Both the position numbers and the translations under genes were made by a program. A stretch of DNA of 64,000 nucleotides from Eubacteriales bacterium (GTDB lineage: Bacteria; Bacillota; Clostridia; Lachnospirales; Lachnospiraceae), in NCBI GenBank assembly GCA_030526665.1, contig JAUNCI010000002.1:1-64000 (forward strand), given 5' to 3'. Under the pieces are notes generated by a model. It did no database searches. It was not told the origin of the DNA and saw nothing but the letters and a program-made list of their open reading frames with translations. Shown one piece after another: positions 1 through 8,481 of the stretch (position 1 is its first letter; each line of letters opens with the position of its first letter).

Positions 1-2
1 TG

Positions 3-2846
3 ACACCTGAGCCTGTAGTGACACCGGAACCTGTGGTTACTCCAACACCGGAGGCAACTGTAACACCTACCGTGACACCGGCTCCAACACCATCAGCGAA
101 TCTTTCTGATGCTGCAAAATCAGTTGTTGACAAAATCAATGCACTTGCAGCGTATAAAGAAAATATCGTTGACCATGAAGATGAAGTGGTTGCGGCTCGA
201 AATGCATACAATGCTTTGAATTCTGCAGAACAGGCAATGATCACAAATTATGAGGTTCTTGTAAATTGTGAACAGACTATTGCAGCATATAAAACTTCTT
301 TGGCAGAAGCAGCGCAAAAAGTAACAGAGCAGATAGAAGCTCTTGCTAATTTTGGTGATAAAATTGCTGAACACGTGGAAGAGGTCAATGCAGCTCGTAA
401 AGCATACGATGCATTAAATGATAAGGCAAAGAAACTTGTTGCTAATTATGATAAATTATTGAAAATTGAAGAGAAAATAGGAGTAGTTACTCCGACGCCG
501 GCACCGACGGAAGAACCTAAGGAAGATAATAAAGATGGTAAAAAGGATGTCCAGGTGGGAAGTCCTGTTTATTATTCAAATTATGTATCCAATCTTCATG
601 CAGGAAATGAATTTTATCTGAAGAGTCTGTCTTCAAATTATGCCATTACATTTTCTGAGGATTTTGCTGCCACAATGTTCCAAATTGAGAAGGAATATCG
701 TCAGGCACATAATTTACCTGCAATTTCTGATCTGTCAAAATCTACAGATATTCTTCTGGTAAGAAATTGGCAGGATATTTTAGCTGTTTATGTATATGAG
801 AAAAGTTTAAATGGAGAGACAGAGTTTAAATTTGACGGAAACAGCAAAGCAGATCTTGCTAAAGTTTTTGCAAAAATGAATCCTGTAGTCAGAAGCTCAC
901 AGAATGATTCTGCAGTTGCTTATGGAAACAAAAAAATCACTGACTATATTGAAGAGAATCATGTAGACGCAAAGGGACAGACAATTCTTAACAAATATGT
1001 TGAGACAGATTGTAAATTACTTTGTGCTATCGTTACGGCTTCTCCGGGATTTGTGCGTGAGAGCGTTGGGGATAATGTATCGGAAGATCGTGTTAATGTT
1101 ATAGCTAAGGCATATTCACTTGTAGGTAAAGTTGGATATTTCTGGGGCGGTAAATCAACTGCAATTGGTATGGATTCCGAATGGGGATCTGCACAGGCAG
1201 TAACTGCTGAAGGAAGTAAAAGTACCGGAACCATGAGAGCATTCGGACTTGATTGCAGCGGTTTTGTTACCTGGGCTGTTATCAATGGTTATGAATCTCA
1301 GGATATGCATGATACAGTCGGCGAAGGTACCAGCAATCAGTGGACACTTGCCAATTCTGTAAGCGAAGCAGATGCACAGCCGGGAGACCTTGTATTCCAG
1401 AAAGGACCGGAAGCAGGAAGTGATAACCATGTAGGTATTATCTGTGGTAAAACAGATTCCGGAGACTGGATCGCAGTACATTGTTCATCATCTCAGAACG
1501 GTGTAACAGTTGGTGAAGCATACAGTGCAAGTTTCCGCTATATCAGACAGCCTGATTTCTATATCACAGAATCAGAATTTGAAGCTATTGAAGATGCAAA
1601 ATTCTCTGCTGATGATAATACGGCAGTTATCGAAGAGGATACAACAGAAGATGTTGTAACACCAGCTCAGACAGAAGATACAAATGCAGATTCTGCAGAA
1701 ACAACGGATGTTACAGCAACAGCAGAAGATACAGAGGCTACCGATATAAATAGTACTGACGTAGTTTCTGAAACAGAAGATACTGCTTCAGAATCAGATA
1801 CAGAAGTGAATTCTGAAACAGAAGATACAAGTACAGATGTATCTGAAGAAACAACAGATATTACTGAGAATGTAATCTCAGAAGATATTATTGAAGTATC
1901 CGATGATGTTATCGATTTGTCTGAAACGGTTGAAACCGTTGGTGCTGAAGTCCTTAACAGTGAGGAAACTCTTGTAGAAGAAGATAGCTACGAAGATGAG
2001 GACTATGAGGATGTAGAGGACGACGATTTATCTGATAGTGAAGACGATATAGAAGACAATGAAATCGAAGACGAAGATACCGAAGCGGAAGATGCTGAAG
2101 TAGAGGATGATAAAATGGATTCTGAGGTCGAAGATGATTCGTCAGATGATCTTGATGATACTATCGTTGAAACAGACGACAATGAAGATATTGATTCTAT
2201 TGATATTGATGATACAGTAGATGATTATATTGAAGATGAAATTGTAGACGACACAGAAAAATCAAATGAAGAAGATGGCTTTGTCGGTTCCATTGATGAG
2301 ATTGATGTTGATGAAACAGTAGAAGATTACGAAGAAGATTCTGTGGAAGATACAAAATCAGAAGATGCTGCAAAAACATCCGATAATGAGACAGCAGACG
2401 ATGATTATTCCGGAATTCTTTACAGTACAGCAGAAGTTGACGTTGAAGCAGATCTTGGTTTTGACATAACCAATGTTATTTCAGCCAATTCCGTTGATAT
2501 TATCAGTAATGATTCTGACGTAGCAGCTGACAGCAAAGAAAAAGTATCAGAGGATACTAATACAGTTGCTAATAAAGAAAAACAGTCTGTTGCAGAAACG
2601 AAAACAGAGAATGAGCAGAAATCCGAGCCTGTTCAGGAAGTTTCAAATGATAATAACGCTGATAGTCAGGAAAAGAAAACATCAGCTAAAAAATCATCAA
2701 AAGCAAAGAAATCAAGTAAAACCCATTCCTCAAATGGTGTAGATGATTTTAATAAACTGAAAAACAATGCATCAGATCAATCATTGGATACAAATCTGAC
2801 AATTGCAAATGATGCTATCGTTTCAATGACTGTAGTAGATAAATAA
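3..2846 (+). CDS. Secreted NlpC/P60 peptidoglycan hydrolase with acidic tail (5' partial)
   Basis: The frame is open to the left edge, so the true start lies outside the window. The GTG at 18 is a valine inside a T-P-E-P-V-V linker repeat and is not a start. Numbering from base 18, the order is: Pro/Thr linker (1-25); two tandem helical repeats of about 65 residues (about 27-155), each with an AAR-AY-AL core; a second Pro/Thr linker; about 190 residues I do not recognise; an NlpC/P60 domain (about 370-515) with Cys413 in GLDCSGF, His471 in NHVGII and His488. NlpC/P60 enzymes cut peptide stems of peptidoglycan. About 330 Asp/Glu/Thr-rich residues follow, then a Lys/Ser-rich stretch and a short end with no membrane or sortase anchor. 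The protein is probably secreted and held by charge or by domains upstream of the window. Confidence 0.85.
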   Translation, partial: TPEPVVTPEPVVTPTPEATVTPTVTPAPTPSANLSDAAKSVVDKINALAAYKENIVDHEDEVVAARNAYNALNSAEQAMITNYEVLVNCEQTIAAYKTSLAEAAQKVTEQIEALANFGDKIAEHVEEVNAARKAYDALNDKAKKLVANYDKLLKIEEKIGVVTPTPAPTEEPKEDNKDGKKDVQVGSPVYYSNYVSNLHAGNEFYLKSLSSNYAITFSEDFAATMFQIEKEYRQAHNLPAISDLSKSTDILLVRNWQDILAVYVYEKSLNGETEFKFDGNSKADLAKVFAKMNPVVRSSQNDSAVAYGNKKITDYIEENHVDAKGQTILNKYVETDCKLLCAIVTASPGFVRESVGDNVSEDRVNVIAKAYSLVGKVGYFWGGKSTAIGMDSEWGSAQAVTAEGSKSTGTMRAFGLDCSGFVTWAVINGYESQDMHDTVGEGTSNQWTLANSVSEADAQPGDLVFQKGPEAGSDNHVGIICGKTDSGDWIAVHCSSSQNGVTVGEAYSASFRYIRQPDFYITESEFEAIEDAKFSADDNTAVIEEDTTEDVVTPAQTEDTNADSAETTDVTATAEDTEATDINSTDVVSETEDTASESDTEVNSETEDTSTDVSEETTDITENVISEDIIEVSDDVIDLSETVETVGAEVLNSEETLVEEDSYEDEDYEDVEDDDLSDSEDDIEDNEIEDEDTEAEDAEVEDDKMDSEVEDDSSDDLDDTIVETDDNEDIDSIDIDDTVDDYIEDEIVDDTEKSNEEDGFVGSIDEIDVDETVEDYEEDSVEDTKSEDAAKTSDNETADDDYSGILYSTAEVDVEADLGFDITNVISANSVDIISNDSDVAADSKEKVSEDTNTVANKEKQSVAETKTENEQKSEPVQEVSNDNNADSQEKKTSAKKSSKAKKSSKTHSSNGVDDFNKLKNNASDQSLDTNLTIANDAIVSMTVVDK

Positions 2847-2895
2847 AGCAAAAGAACGTCCATCGGACAGTTTTCTTGCATGCAGTACAAAATGA

Positions 2896-2930
2896 AAAAG
2901 GACAGCTGAAAGGAGCTGTCCTTTTATTAT
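2896..2930. terminator. Bidirectional terminator
   Basis: A perfect 12-bp stem (2896-2907 with 2914-2925) has a 6-nt loop and an A-run on one side and a T-run on the other. It lies between the convergent hydrolase and pduL genes and can serve both. Confidence 0.85.
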
Positions 2931-2950
2931 TAAAAAATATTGATGTTGCT

Positions 2951-3589
2951 TTAGCGATTGATGCCGGATAATACTTCTTCGATCCACATATCCGTGTTGT
3001 AGTTGTCGTCAAAAAGTTTAATGATGACGCCGTATGGCTCAGCGTCGCTTGAAAATGCGTTCGCTTCATCAGTATCTACATGCATGGATAATTTAAAATC
3101 ACGGTTTACACGGACAACAACGTCAGCGTAAATTAATGCACGTCCGTAGCTTTTGGTCAGAACAAATACTTCATCATTGTCGGAAACACGTAAAATCAGT
3201 GCATCGTCCGGTGTCATATGTATATGACGTTTAGCGACAATTACGCCATGATCAATTTCAAGCGTTCCATTTGGCCCGATGAGCGTACAGCCGGGTGTTC
3301 CTTCGGTATCACCGGATTGACGAATAATGCCGGGAAGTCCTAATTTACGTGTATCTGTCAGGGAAAGTTCTACCTGTGTTTCTTTTCGGTATGGCCCTAA
3401 TATGGCAATATTTTCAAAAGAACCTTTCGGACCCTTTACAGTCAGACGTTCGTCGCATAAATACTGACCGGGCTGGCTTAATTCTTTGGTGTATGTTAAT
3501 TCGGCATCTTTTCCAAACAAGACTTCGAAATCTTCTCGTGAGACATGAATATGTCTGGCAGATGTTTCGATTGGGATTTTATTACTCAT
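2951..3589 (-). CDS. pduL: Phosphate propanoyltransferase PduL (phosphotransacylase)
   Basis: The 212-residue protein carries the two PduL signature segments with metal-binding histidines, SARHIHVS near the N-terminus and AKRHIHMT in the middle, plus HVDTDEANA near the C-terminus. PduL enzymes move an acyl group between CoA and phosphate and can replace Pta in making acetyl- or propionyl-phosphate. There is no N-terminal encapsulation extension and no microcompartment shell gene nearby, so a cytosolic housekeeping role, probably in acetate formation, is likely. No acetate kinase gene is present in the window. The start has an AGAGG ribosome site in front. The assignment is firm; the acyl-chain preference cannot be read from the sequence. 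Confidence 0.9.
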   Translation of the reverse strand: MSNKIPIETSARHIHVSREDFEVLFGKDAELTYTKELSQPGQYLCDERLTVKGPKGSFENIAILGPYRKETQVELSLTDTRKLGLPGIIRQSGDTEGTPGCTLIGPNGTLEIDHGVIVAKRHIHMTPDDALILRVSDNDEVFVLTKSYGRALIYADVVVRVNRDFKLSMHVDTDEANAFSSDAEPYGVIIKLFDDNYNTDMWIEEVLSGINR

Positions 3590-3685
3590 AATTCTTTACC
3601 TCTTTATTTCGTCATGTTTACTAGTTTACAATTATAAAGAGAAAAAGGCAATATTTTATTTTAGTTATATAAAAGGATTGTGAAT

Positions 3686-4936
3686 ATGATGAGGACTCTA
3701 AAAACGAAAATGAAAACAAAATTACAATTAAAACTTAATTCTAAATGTAAAAAATATCTCATTTTGGGGGCTGCGTTGATTACATTGATGAGCTTTGGCA
3801 GACCTCAGACTGCAGAAGCGTCCATATGGAATTCGTTTTCCTCCTGGTTTAGTAATGAGCCGGATGAAGTCAGAGCATTGCGTGAAGAACCAACAGAAGA
3901 GTCTGATGGAGTACATATAGAGTATTATTTTCAATTGCTTAGCAGTGATCAGAAAACGTGTTATCGGCAGATCTTAAAAGGTGTTATAGAGAGAAAGACT
4001 CAGATTTATCTGACCTTTTCGCAGGATGAAATTATTGATACCGCATATCATGCGGTTATGAATGATCATCCGGAACTGTTTTGGATCCATAATCGCAAAA
4101 CAACATACAAAACAACGTATGAACAGGAAGATTATTGTCTGTTTGAACCAGGGTATTCCTATACTGATGAAGAAATGAATCAGATTCAGACAGAAATGGA
4201 AAATGCATATGCAATTATAAATGGGACAGTTACAGCAGATAGTACAGATTATGGTAAAATAAAAGCAATTTATGAATATCTAATTGATTCTACATCGTAT
4301 GTTGCGTCAGAAGATGATCAAAGTATAGCGGGAACATTTTGGAAAAAAGAAGCTGTTTGCGCCGGTTACGCGAAAGCATTCCAATATCTCGCGGAGCGGT
4401 TTGGTGTATATTCCATCTATGTTGAAGGTGATGCGAATAATTCTGATGAGGAGCATGCCTGGAATATAGTCAGGCTTGATGGAAATTATTATTACGTTGA
4501 TGTCACAAATGGAGATCAGCCACAGTTTATAGAAGGGGATGCAGCATCACTGGCAGAACATAAAACTACGGTTTTTGATTATCTTTGTCCTTTTCCATGG
4601 GAATATGAGAAAACATACACTGCAAACACTGATTTTTCCTTGCCACAGTGTACAACAACGGATTATAATTTCTATGTTTTGAATCAGGGATGCTTTGAAT
4701 TCCATGATTATCAAACCATATTGAATTATTGTAAAATGCGTATTGATAATGGTGCTGCTGTGATCAGATTTAAATTTACTTCCGAGGATGCCTATCATCA
4801 GGCCTATTCGGAATGGATAGATCAAAAAGCGGTTGAAGAGGTAGCGCAGTATTACATGAGTATGCATGGAATAAATGAAGTTCAGTATCATTATGGTGTG
4901 TTGGAACAATTAAATACCATATATTTTATTTTTTAG
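3686..4936 (+). CDS. Secreted transglutaminase-like domain protein
   Basis: I chose the ATG at 3686 because AAAAGGA (3671-3677) lies 8 nt upstream; a GTG at 3680 in the same frame is too close to it. A basic N-terminus and one hydrophobic segment (about residues 25-45, ending in an AEA-like site) suggest a signal peptide. The second half has a transglutaminase-like Cys-His-Asp set: Cys in EAVCAGYAKAF, His in EEHAWNIV, Asp in YYVDVTNGD. Bacterial members of this superfamily act as proteases, amidases or cross-linkers outside the cell; the substrate here is unknown. It is followed after 21 bases by a membrane protein gene, with which it probably forms an operon. Confidence 0.75.
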   Translation: MMRTLKTKMKTKLQLKLNSKCKKYLILGAALITLMSFGRPQTAEASIWNSFSSWFSNEPDEVRALREEPTEESDGVHIEYYFQLLSSDQKTCYRQILKGVIERKTQIYLTFSQDEIIDTAYHAVMNDHPELFWIHNRKTTYKTTYEQEDYCLFEPGYSYTDEEMNQIQTEMENAYAIINGTVTADSTDYGKIKAIYEYLIDSTSYVASEDDQSIAGTFWKKEAVCAGYAKAFQYLAERFGVYSIYVEGDANNSDEEHAWNIVRLDGNYYYVDVTNGDQPQFIEGDAASLAEHKTTVFDYLCPFPWEYEKTYTANTDFSLPQCTTTDYNFYVLNQGCFEFHDYQTILNYCKMRIDNGAAVIRFKFTSEDAYHQAYSEWIDQKAVEEVAQYYMSMHGINEVQYHYGVLEQLNTIYFIF

Positions 4937-4957
4937 GATGGAGAATAAGGAGAAGGA

Positions 4958-5887
4958 ATGGAACAATATATAGTAGAAATTATTCGGATGATATCGATGT
5001 TTAAATCCTTAGATGCGATCCCATCGTTTGAATCATTGAATTCACTTAATTCACTGCAGCCGATTACTACAAATTATAATTTAATGATGTTGATATCCTG
5101 CGTTGCGTTGGGATTTGGAATCTTAAATATGGTGTTTGGATATCGGCTTCTTCGTTTCTGGATGATGCTTTTTGGATTTATCGTTGGAGCAGGTGCGGGA
5201 TTTTTGTTTGCTTATATTTCAGGTATGGAAAATCACCAGACTATGATTGCCATAATGATAGGAACCGGCGTGTTTTGTGCGGTTTTTTCATTTCTTATTT
5301 ACAAAGCAGGTATCTTTATAGTAGGAGCAGGTATCGGACTTAGTCTTGGAGTTTATACGATACAGCCAAGAACATCGCTTACATTTTTTCTTTGCATCTT
5401 ATTGGGCGTTGGCATAGGTATGCTGGCATTAAAATTCTCGAAAGGAATCATTATAATCGGAACCAGTATTCTCGGTGGTGTTACGACAGGTTTTTCAGCT
5501 TCCTGGCTGGCAAATCTTGAAGAATATCCTTATGGAATTGGAATGTCATTGATTTTTACGCTGATGGCAATTGCAATTCAATATGCGTTTAACAGAGGTT
5601 CTGATGAGAAAGTTGTGGAACGAGCTGTAGAAAAACCCGTTGAAAAAGAGAGTGTGGAAGATGGTTTTCGGGAAGAAGACCTGGAACGATTAAGACAAAG
5701 ACGTTCAGGTGTTAATTACCAGACACGACAGGAAAAGGATAATGATCCGGTATATTTCGATTTGAGCGAAAGAGAAACGAAAAGAAGACCTGCAAGACCG
5801 GCAAAAACATCAGGGAAAAAGTCCTCCGGCAAATATGCAGGAAAAGAAGAAATAGAATTGTTTCCGGTGAAGAGAAATAATAAGTAA
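4958..5887 (+). CDS. DUF4203 (TM7S3/TM198-like) membrane protein
   Basis: The 309-residue protein has a short N-terminal region and then about seven glycine-rich hydrophobic helices (about residues 45-215). A charged cytoplasmic tail of about 95 residues, rich in Lys, Arg and Glu, follows. The pattern of paired Gly-rich helices and the reach to a long basic tail match the DUF4203 family, whose function is unknown. AAGGAG precedes the ATG. The gene sits 21 bases after the transglutaminase-like gene and ends just before a strong terminator, so the two are likely co-transcribed and may act together at the membrane. Confidence 0.65.
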   Translation: MEQYIVEIIRMISMFKSLDAIPSFESLNSLNSLQPITTNYNLMMLISCVALGFGILNMVFGYRLLRFWMMLFGFIVGAGAGFLFAYISGMENHQTMIAIMIGTGVFCAVFSFLIYKAGIFIVGAGIGLSLGVYTIQPRTSLTFFLCILLGVGIGMLALKFSKGIIIIGTSILGGVTTGFSASWLANLEEYPYGIGMSLIFTLMAIAIQYAFNRGSDEKVVERAVEKPVEKESVEDGFREEDLERLRQRRSGVNYQTRQEKDNDPVYFDLSERETKRRPARPAKTSGKKSSGKYAGKEEIELFPVKRNNK

Positions 5888-5921
5888 TGAGAAATCGAAT
5901 AATTATACTTACGGATAAAAC

Positions 5922-5961
5922 AAAACGGAGAATTGCAAGCAGCAGTTCTCCGTTTTTATTA
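5922..5961. terminator. Bidirectional terminator
   Basis: A 15-bp stem (5922-5936 with 5942-5956, one G-T pair) has a 5-nt loop, with an A-run before and a T-run after. It separates the convergent DUF4203 and ABC-F genes. Confidence 0.88.
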
Positions 5962-5967
5962 TACTTT

Positions 5968-7611
5968 TTAATTATCTGCAGCATCATCCTCAGATACATT
6001 ATAAACAGTACGTTTTTTCGCCATGACATCACTTTCAAGATATTCATCATAAGTAGTGATTTTGTCAATTAATGTACCATTTGGAAGAATCTCCATGATT
6101 CGGTTTGCTGTTGTCTGTACAAACTGGTGGTCATGTGATGTGAACAGAATTACACCAGGGAATTTGATCAGACCATTATTCAATGCTGTAATGGATTCCA
6201 TATCCAGGTGGTTGGTAGGCTCATCAAGCAGGAGAATGTTTGCTCCTGAAATCATCATTTTAGAGAGAATACAACGTACTTTCTCACCACCGGAAAGCAC
6301 ACGAACGCGTTTAACACCGTCTTCACCTGGGAAAAGCATACGTCCAAGGAAACCACGAACATATGTAGCATCTTTGATTTCAGAGTACTGTGTCAACCAG
6401 TCAGTGATAGTCAGATCGTTATCAAATTCGTATGTATTGTCTTTTGGGAAATAAGTCTGGGATGTTGTGATACCCCATTTGTAATTTCCTTCATCCGGTT
6501 CCATCTCACCCATGAGAATTTTGAAGAAAGTAGTCGTTGCCTGTTCATTAGCACCAACAAAAGCTACTTTATCATTATGTCCAAGTGTAAAGGAAATATT
6601 GTCCAGAACCTTTACTCCATCGATTGTTTTGGAAAGGTTTTCAACCATAAGTACTTCATTACCGATTTCACGATTTGGACGGAAGTCGATGTAAGGATAT
6701 TTACGGCTTGAAGGACGCATGTCATCAAGCTGAATTTTTTCAAGAGCACGTTTTCTGGATGTTGCCTGTTTGGATTTGGAAGCATTTGCACTGAATCGTG
6801 AAATGAATTCCTGCAGCTCTTTGATTTTTTCTTCTTTTTTCTTGTTGGCTTCACGCATCTGCTTGATAAGAAGCTGACTGGATTCATACCAGAAATCGTA
6901 GTTACCGGCATAAAGCTGAATTTTACCATAGTCGATATCAGCGGTCTGTGTACAAACTTTATTTAAGAAGTAACGGTCATGGGATACAACGATAACAGTG
7001 TTGTTAAAGTTGATCAGGAATTCTTCAAGCCATTCAATAGCAGGAAGATCCAGGTGGTTGGTAGGCTCATCGAGAAGAAGAATATCAGGATTTCCGAAAA
7101 GAGCCTGTGCAAGAAGAACTTTGACTTTCTGTGAACCGGTCAGTTCGGACATGAGTGCATAGTGGAATTCGTTTTCGATACCAAGACCATTTAAGAGTGT
7201 CTCTGCATCAGATTCTGCTTCCCAGCCGTTCATCTCGGCAAATTCGCCTTCAAGTTCGCTGGCACGCATACCATCTTCATCCGTCATATCCATACCTTTT
7301 GCATAGATGGCTTCTTTTTCTTTCATAATTTCATACAATCTCTGATTTCCCATGATAACGGTATCAAGGACAGGGAATGCATCGTATTTAAAGTGGTCCT
7401 GCTGCAGGAATGAAAGTCTCTGCCCCGGAGTGATTACAACGTCACCATTTGTAGGTTCGAGCTGTCCTGAGAGGATTTTGAGGAAAGTAGATTTTCCGGC
7501 ACCGTTCGCACCGATCAATCCATAACAGTTTCCTTCGGTAAATTTGATATTTACATCTTCAAATAAAGCTTTTTTACCAACACGCAATGTAATATTGTTT
7601 GCTGAAATCAT
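5968..7611 (-). CDS. ABC-F family ATPase (YkpA/YbiT type), one degenerate ATP site
   Basis: The 547-residue protein has two fused nucleotide-binding domains and no membrane segments, as in ABC-F proteins that act on ribosomes. NBD1 has Walker A GANGAGKST and LLLDEPTNHLD, but its signature is LTGSQ (7129-7143) in place of LSGGQ. NBD2 has LSGGE and LLLDEPTNHLD, but its Walker A reads GANEQATT (6532-6555), with Thr at the lysine position. In an ABC dimer NBD2 Walker A pairs with the NBD1 signature, so both changes fall in the same composite site. A charged linker (about residues 240-310) joins the domains. Whether it is a housekeeping factor or a resistance protein cannot be told; length and order fit the YkpA branch. 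Confidence 0.88.
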   Translation of the reverse strand: MISANNITLRVGKKALFEDVNIKFTEGNCYGLIGANGAGKSTFLKILSGQLEPTNGDVVITPGQRLSFLQQDHFKYDAFPVLDTVIMGNQRLYEIMKEKEAIYAKGMDMTDEDGMRASELEGEFAEMNGWEAESDAETLLNGLGIENEFHYALMSELTGSQKVKVLLAQALFGNPDILLLDEPTNHLDLPAIEWLEEFLINFNNTVIVVSHDRYFLNKVCTQTADIDYGKIQLYAGNYDFWYESSQLLIKQMREANKKKEEKIKELQEFISRFSANASKSKQATSRKRALEKIQLDDMRPSSRKYPYIDFRPNREIGNEVLMVENLSKTIDGVKVLDNISFTLGHNDKVAFVGANEQATTTFFKILMGEMEPDEGNYKWGITTSQTYFPKDNTYEFDNDLTITDWLTQYSEIKDATYVRGFLGRMLFPGEDGVKRVRVLSGGEKVRCILSKMMISGANILLLDEPTNHLDMESITALNNGLIKFPGVILFTSHDHQFVQTTANRIMEILPNGTLIDKITTYDEYLESDVMAKKRTVYNVSEDDAADN

Positions 7612-7722
7612 AAAATACCTCGTTTTCCTTTTCTTGTTCTTAGTTAATATTTACATGTAAAACACAAAAGCTGCGAGTCCGAACAGAGCGGAATAAGTAC
7701 AGCCTTTGATTTAAAACTACTT

Positions 7723-7728
7723 ATTATA
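7723..7728 (-). promoter_or_regulatory. Possible -10 element of the ABC-F gene
   Basis: On the minus strand the hexamer reads TATAAT, about 110 nt upstream of the ABC-F start. No good -35 is visible at 17 nt. This would give a leader of about 100 nt, a feature often seen with regulated ABC-F genes. Confidence 0.35.
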
Positions 7729-7752
7729 TGTAAAAAATCAATTACATAGTCG

Positions 7753-7779
7753 TTTTACATTGTATCGTAAAATGTAAAA
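7753..7779. promoter_or_regulatory. Inverted repeat between divergent ABC-F and aroK
   Basis: TTTTACATT (7753-7761) and AATGTAAAA (7771-7779) form a perfect 9-bp inverted repeat with a 9-nt centre in the divergent intergenic region. Related TTTACAT/TGTAAA words recur at 7651-7662 and 7728-7736. This could be an operator or simply an AT-rich palindrome. Confidence 0.35.
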
Positions 7780-7854
7780 TTTGCAAGGATTATTTACAAA
7801 AAAAATGCGTACTGATATACTAAAGAAAATTTCATGTGAGTTTAGGAGCAAAAA

Positions 7855-8358
7855 GTGAAACATATCTATTTAATAGGATTTATGGGCTGCGGAAAAAGTA
7901 CAGTCTCATCATATCTTTCTAAAAATTGTGGTTATCAATTGATTGAGATGGATGAACAGATCGAAAAAGAACAGAAGATGAGTATTTCCGAAATTTTTGC
8001 AAAGAACGGAGAAGAATATTTTCGCGGCCTTGAAACTGCACTGATTCGAAATTTAAATGGGATTTCAGATAAAACAGTGGTGTCCTGTGGAGGCGGTGTA
8101 CCGATGAGACAGGAAAATGTTGAAGCAATGAGAAAAAACGGAAAAATTATATGGCTGGATGTTTCGCCGGAAACCGTTTATGAAAGAGTGCGTTATTCCC
8201 AGAATCGCCCTTTGCTGGAGGGCAATATGAATGTTGAATATATTACCGGGCTGCTCGAAAAACGAATTCCCAAATATAGGGCGGCAGCGGATGAAATTAT
8301 CCGGGTAGACGGCAAAAAACCAGAGGAAATCGCGGAAGAGATACTTTGTATCTCATAA
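7855..8358 (+). CDS. aroK: Shikimate kinase
   Basis: The 167-residue protein starts at a GTG with AGGAG (7844-7848) 6 nt upstream. The P-loop GFMGCGKST is at residues 8-16. It is followed by the shikimate-binding Asp in EMDEQIE, the GGGVPM segment, and the lid Arg in SQNRPLL. It phosphorylates shikimate with ATP in aromatic amino acid synthesis, in the cytoplasm. It stands alone here, between a divergent ABC-F gene and nifJ, without other aro genes. Length and motifs match the family. Confidence 0.93.
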   Translation: MKHIYLIGFMGCGKSTVSSYLSKNCGYQLIEMDEQIEKEQKMSISEIFAKNGEEYFRGLETALIRNLNGISDKTVVSCGGGVPMRQENVEAMRKNGKIIWLDVSPETVYERVRYSQNRPLLEGNMNVEYITGLLEKRIPKYRAAADEIIRVDGKKPEEIAEEILCIS

Positions 8359-8381
8359 AATACACAAAATATAGATTCTTA

Positions 8382-8411
8382 TTGGACAGTGACAACAAAA
8401 CATGCTATAAT
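8382..8411 (+). promoter_or_regulatory. nifJ promoter
   Basis: TTGGAC (8382-8387), an 18-nt spacer and TATAAT (8406-8411). The predicted leader is about 65 nt and ends in AAGGAGG before the nifJ ATG. Confidence 0.7.
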
Positions 8412-8481
8412 TTCATACGGACTTATAGGCCTTTGCGCCTTAAGAAGATAAAATCCATTTATTATTCAAGGAGGAAATAAA

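Noticed and set aside
18..20. GTG as the start of the first hydrolase gene
   Set aside because: The frame stays open to base 1 and the GTG codes for Val in a repeated T-P-E-P-V-V linker; there is no ribosome site.
7652..7710. A 19-codon hydrophobic reading frame upstream of the ABC-F gene on the minus strand, ending Tyr-Met-stop
   Set aside because: It begins after an in-frame stop with ATC and has no ATG, GTG or TTG in a useful place and no ribosome site. It is kept only as a curiosity in the leader.
8359..8481. Rex operator upstream of nifJ
   Set aside because: TTGGAC and ACAACA words are present but there is no 16-18 bp palindrome with TTG...CAA ends.
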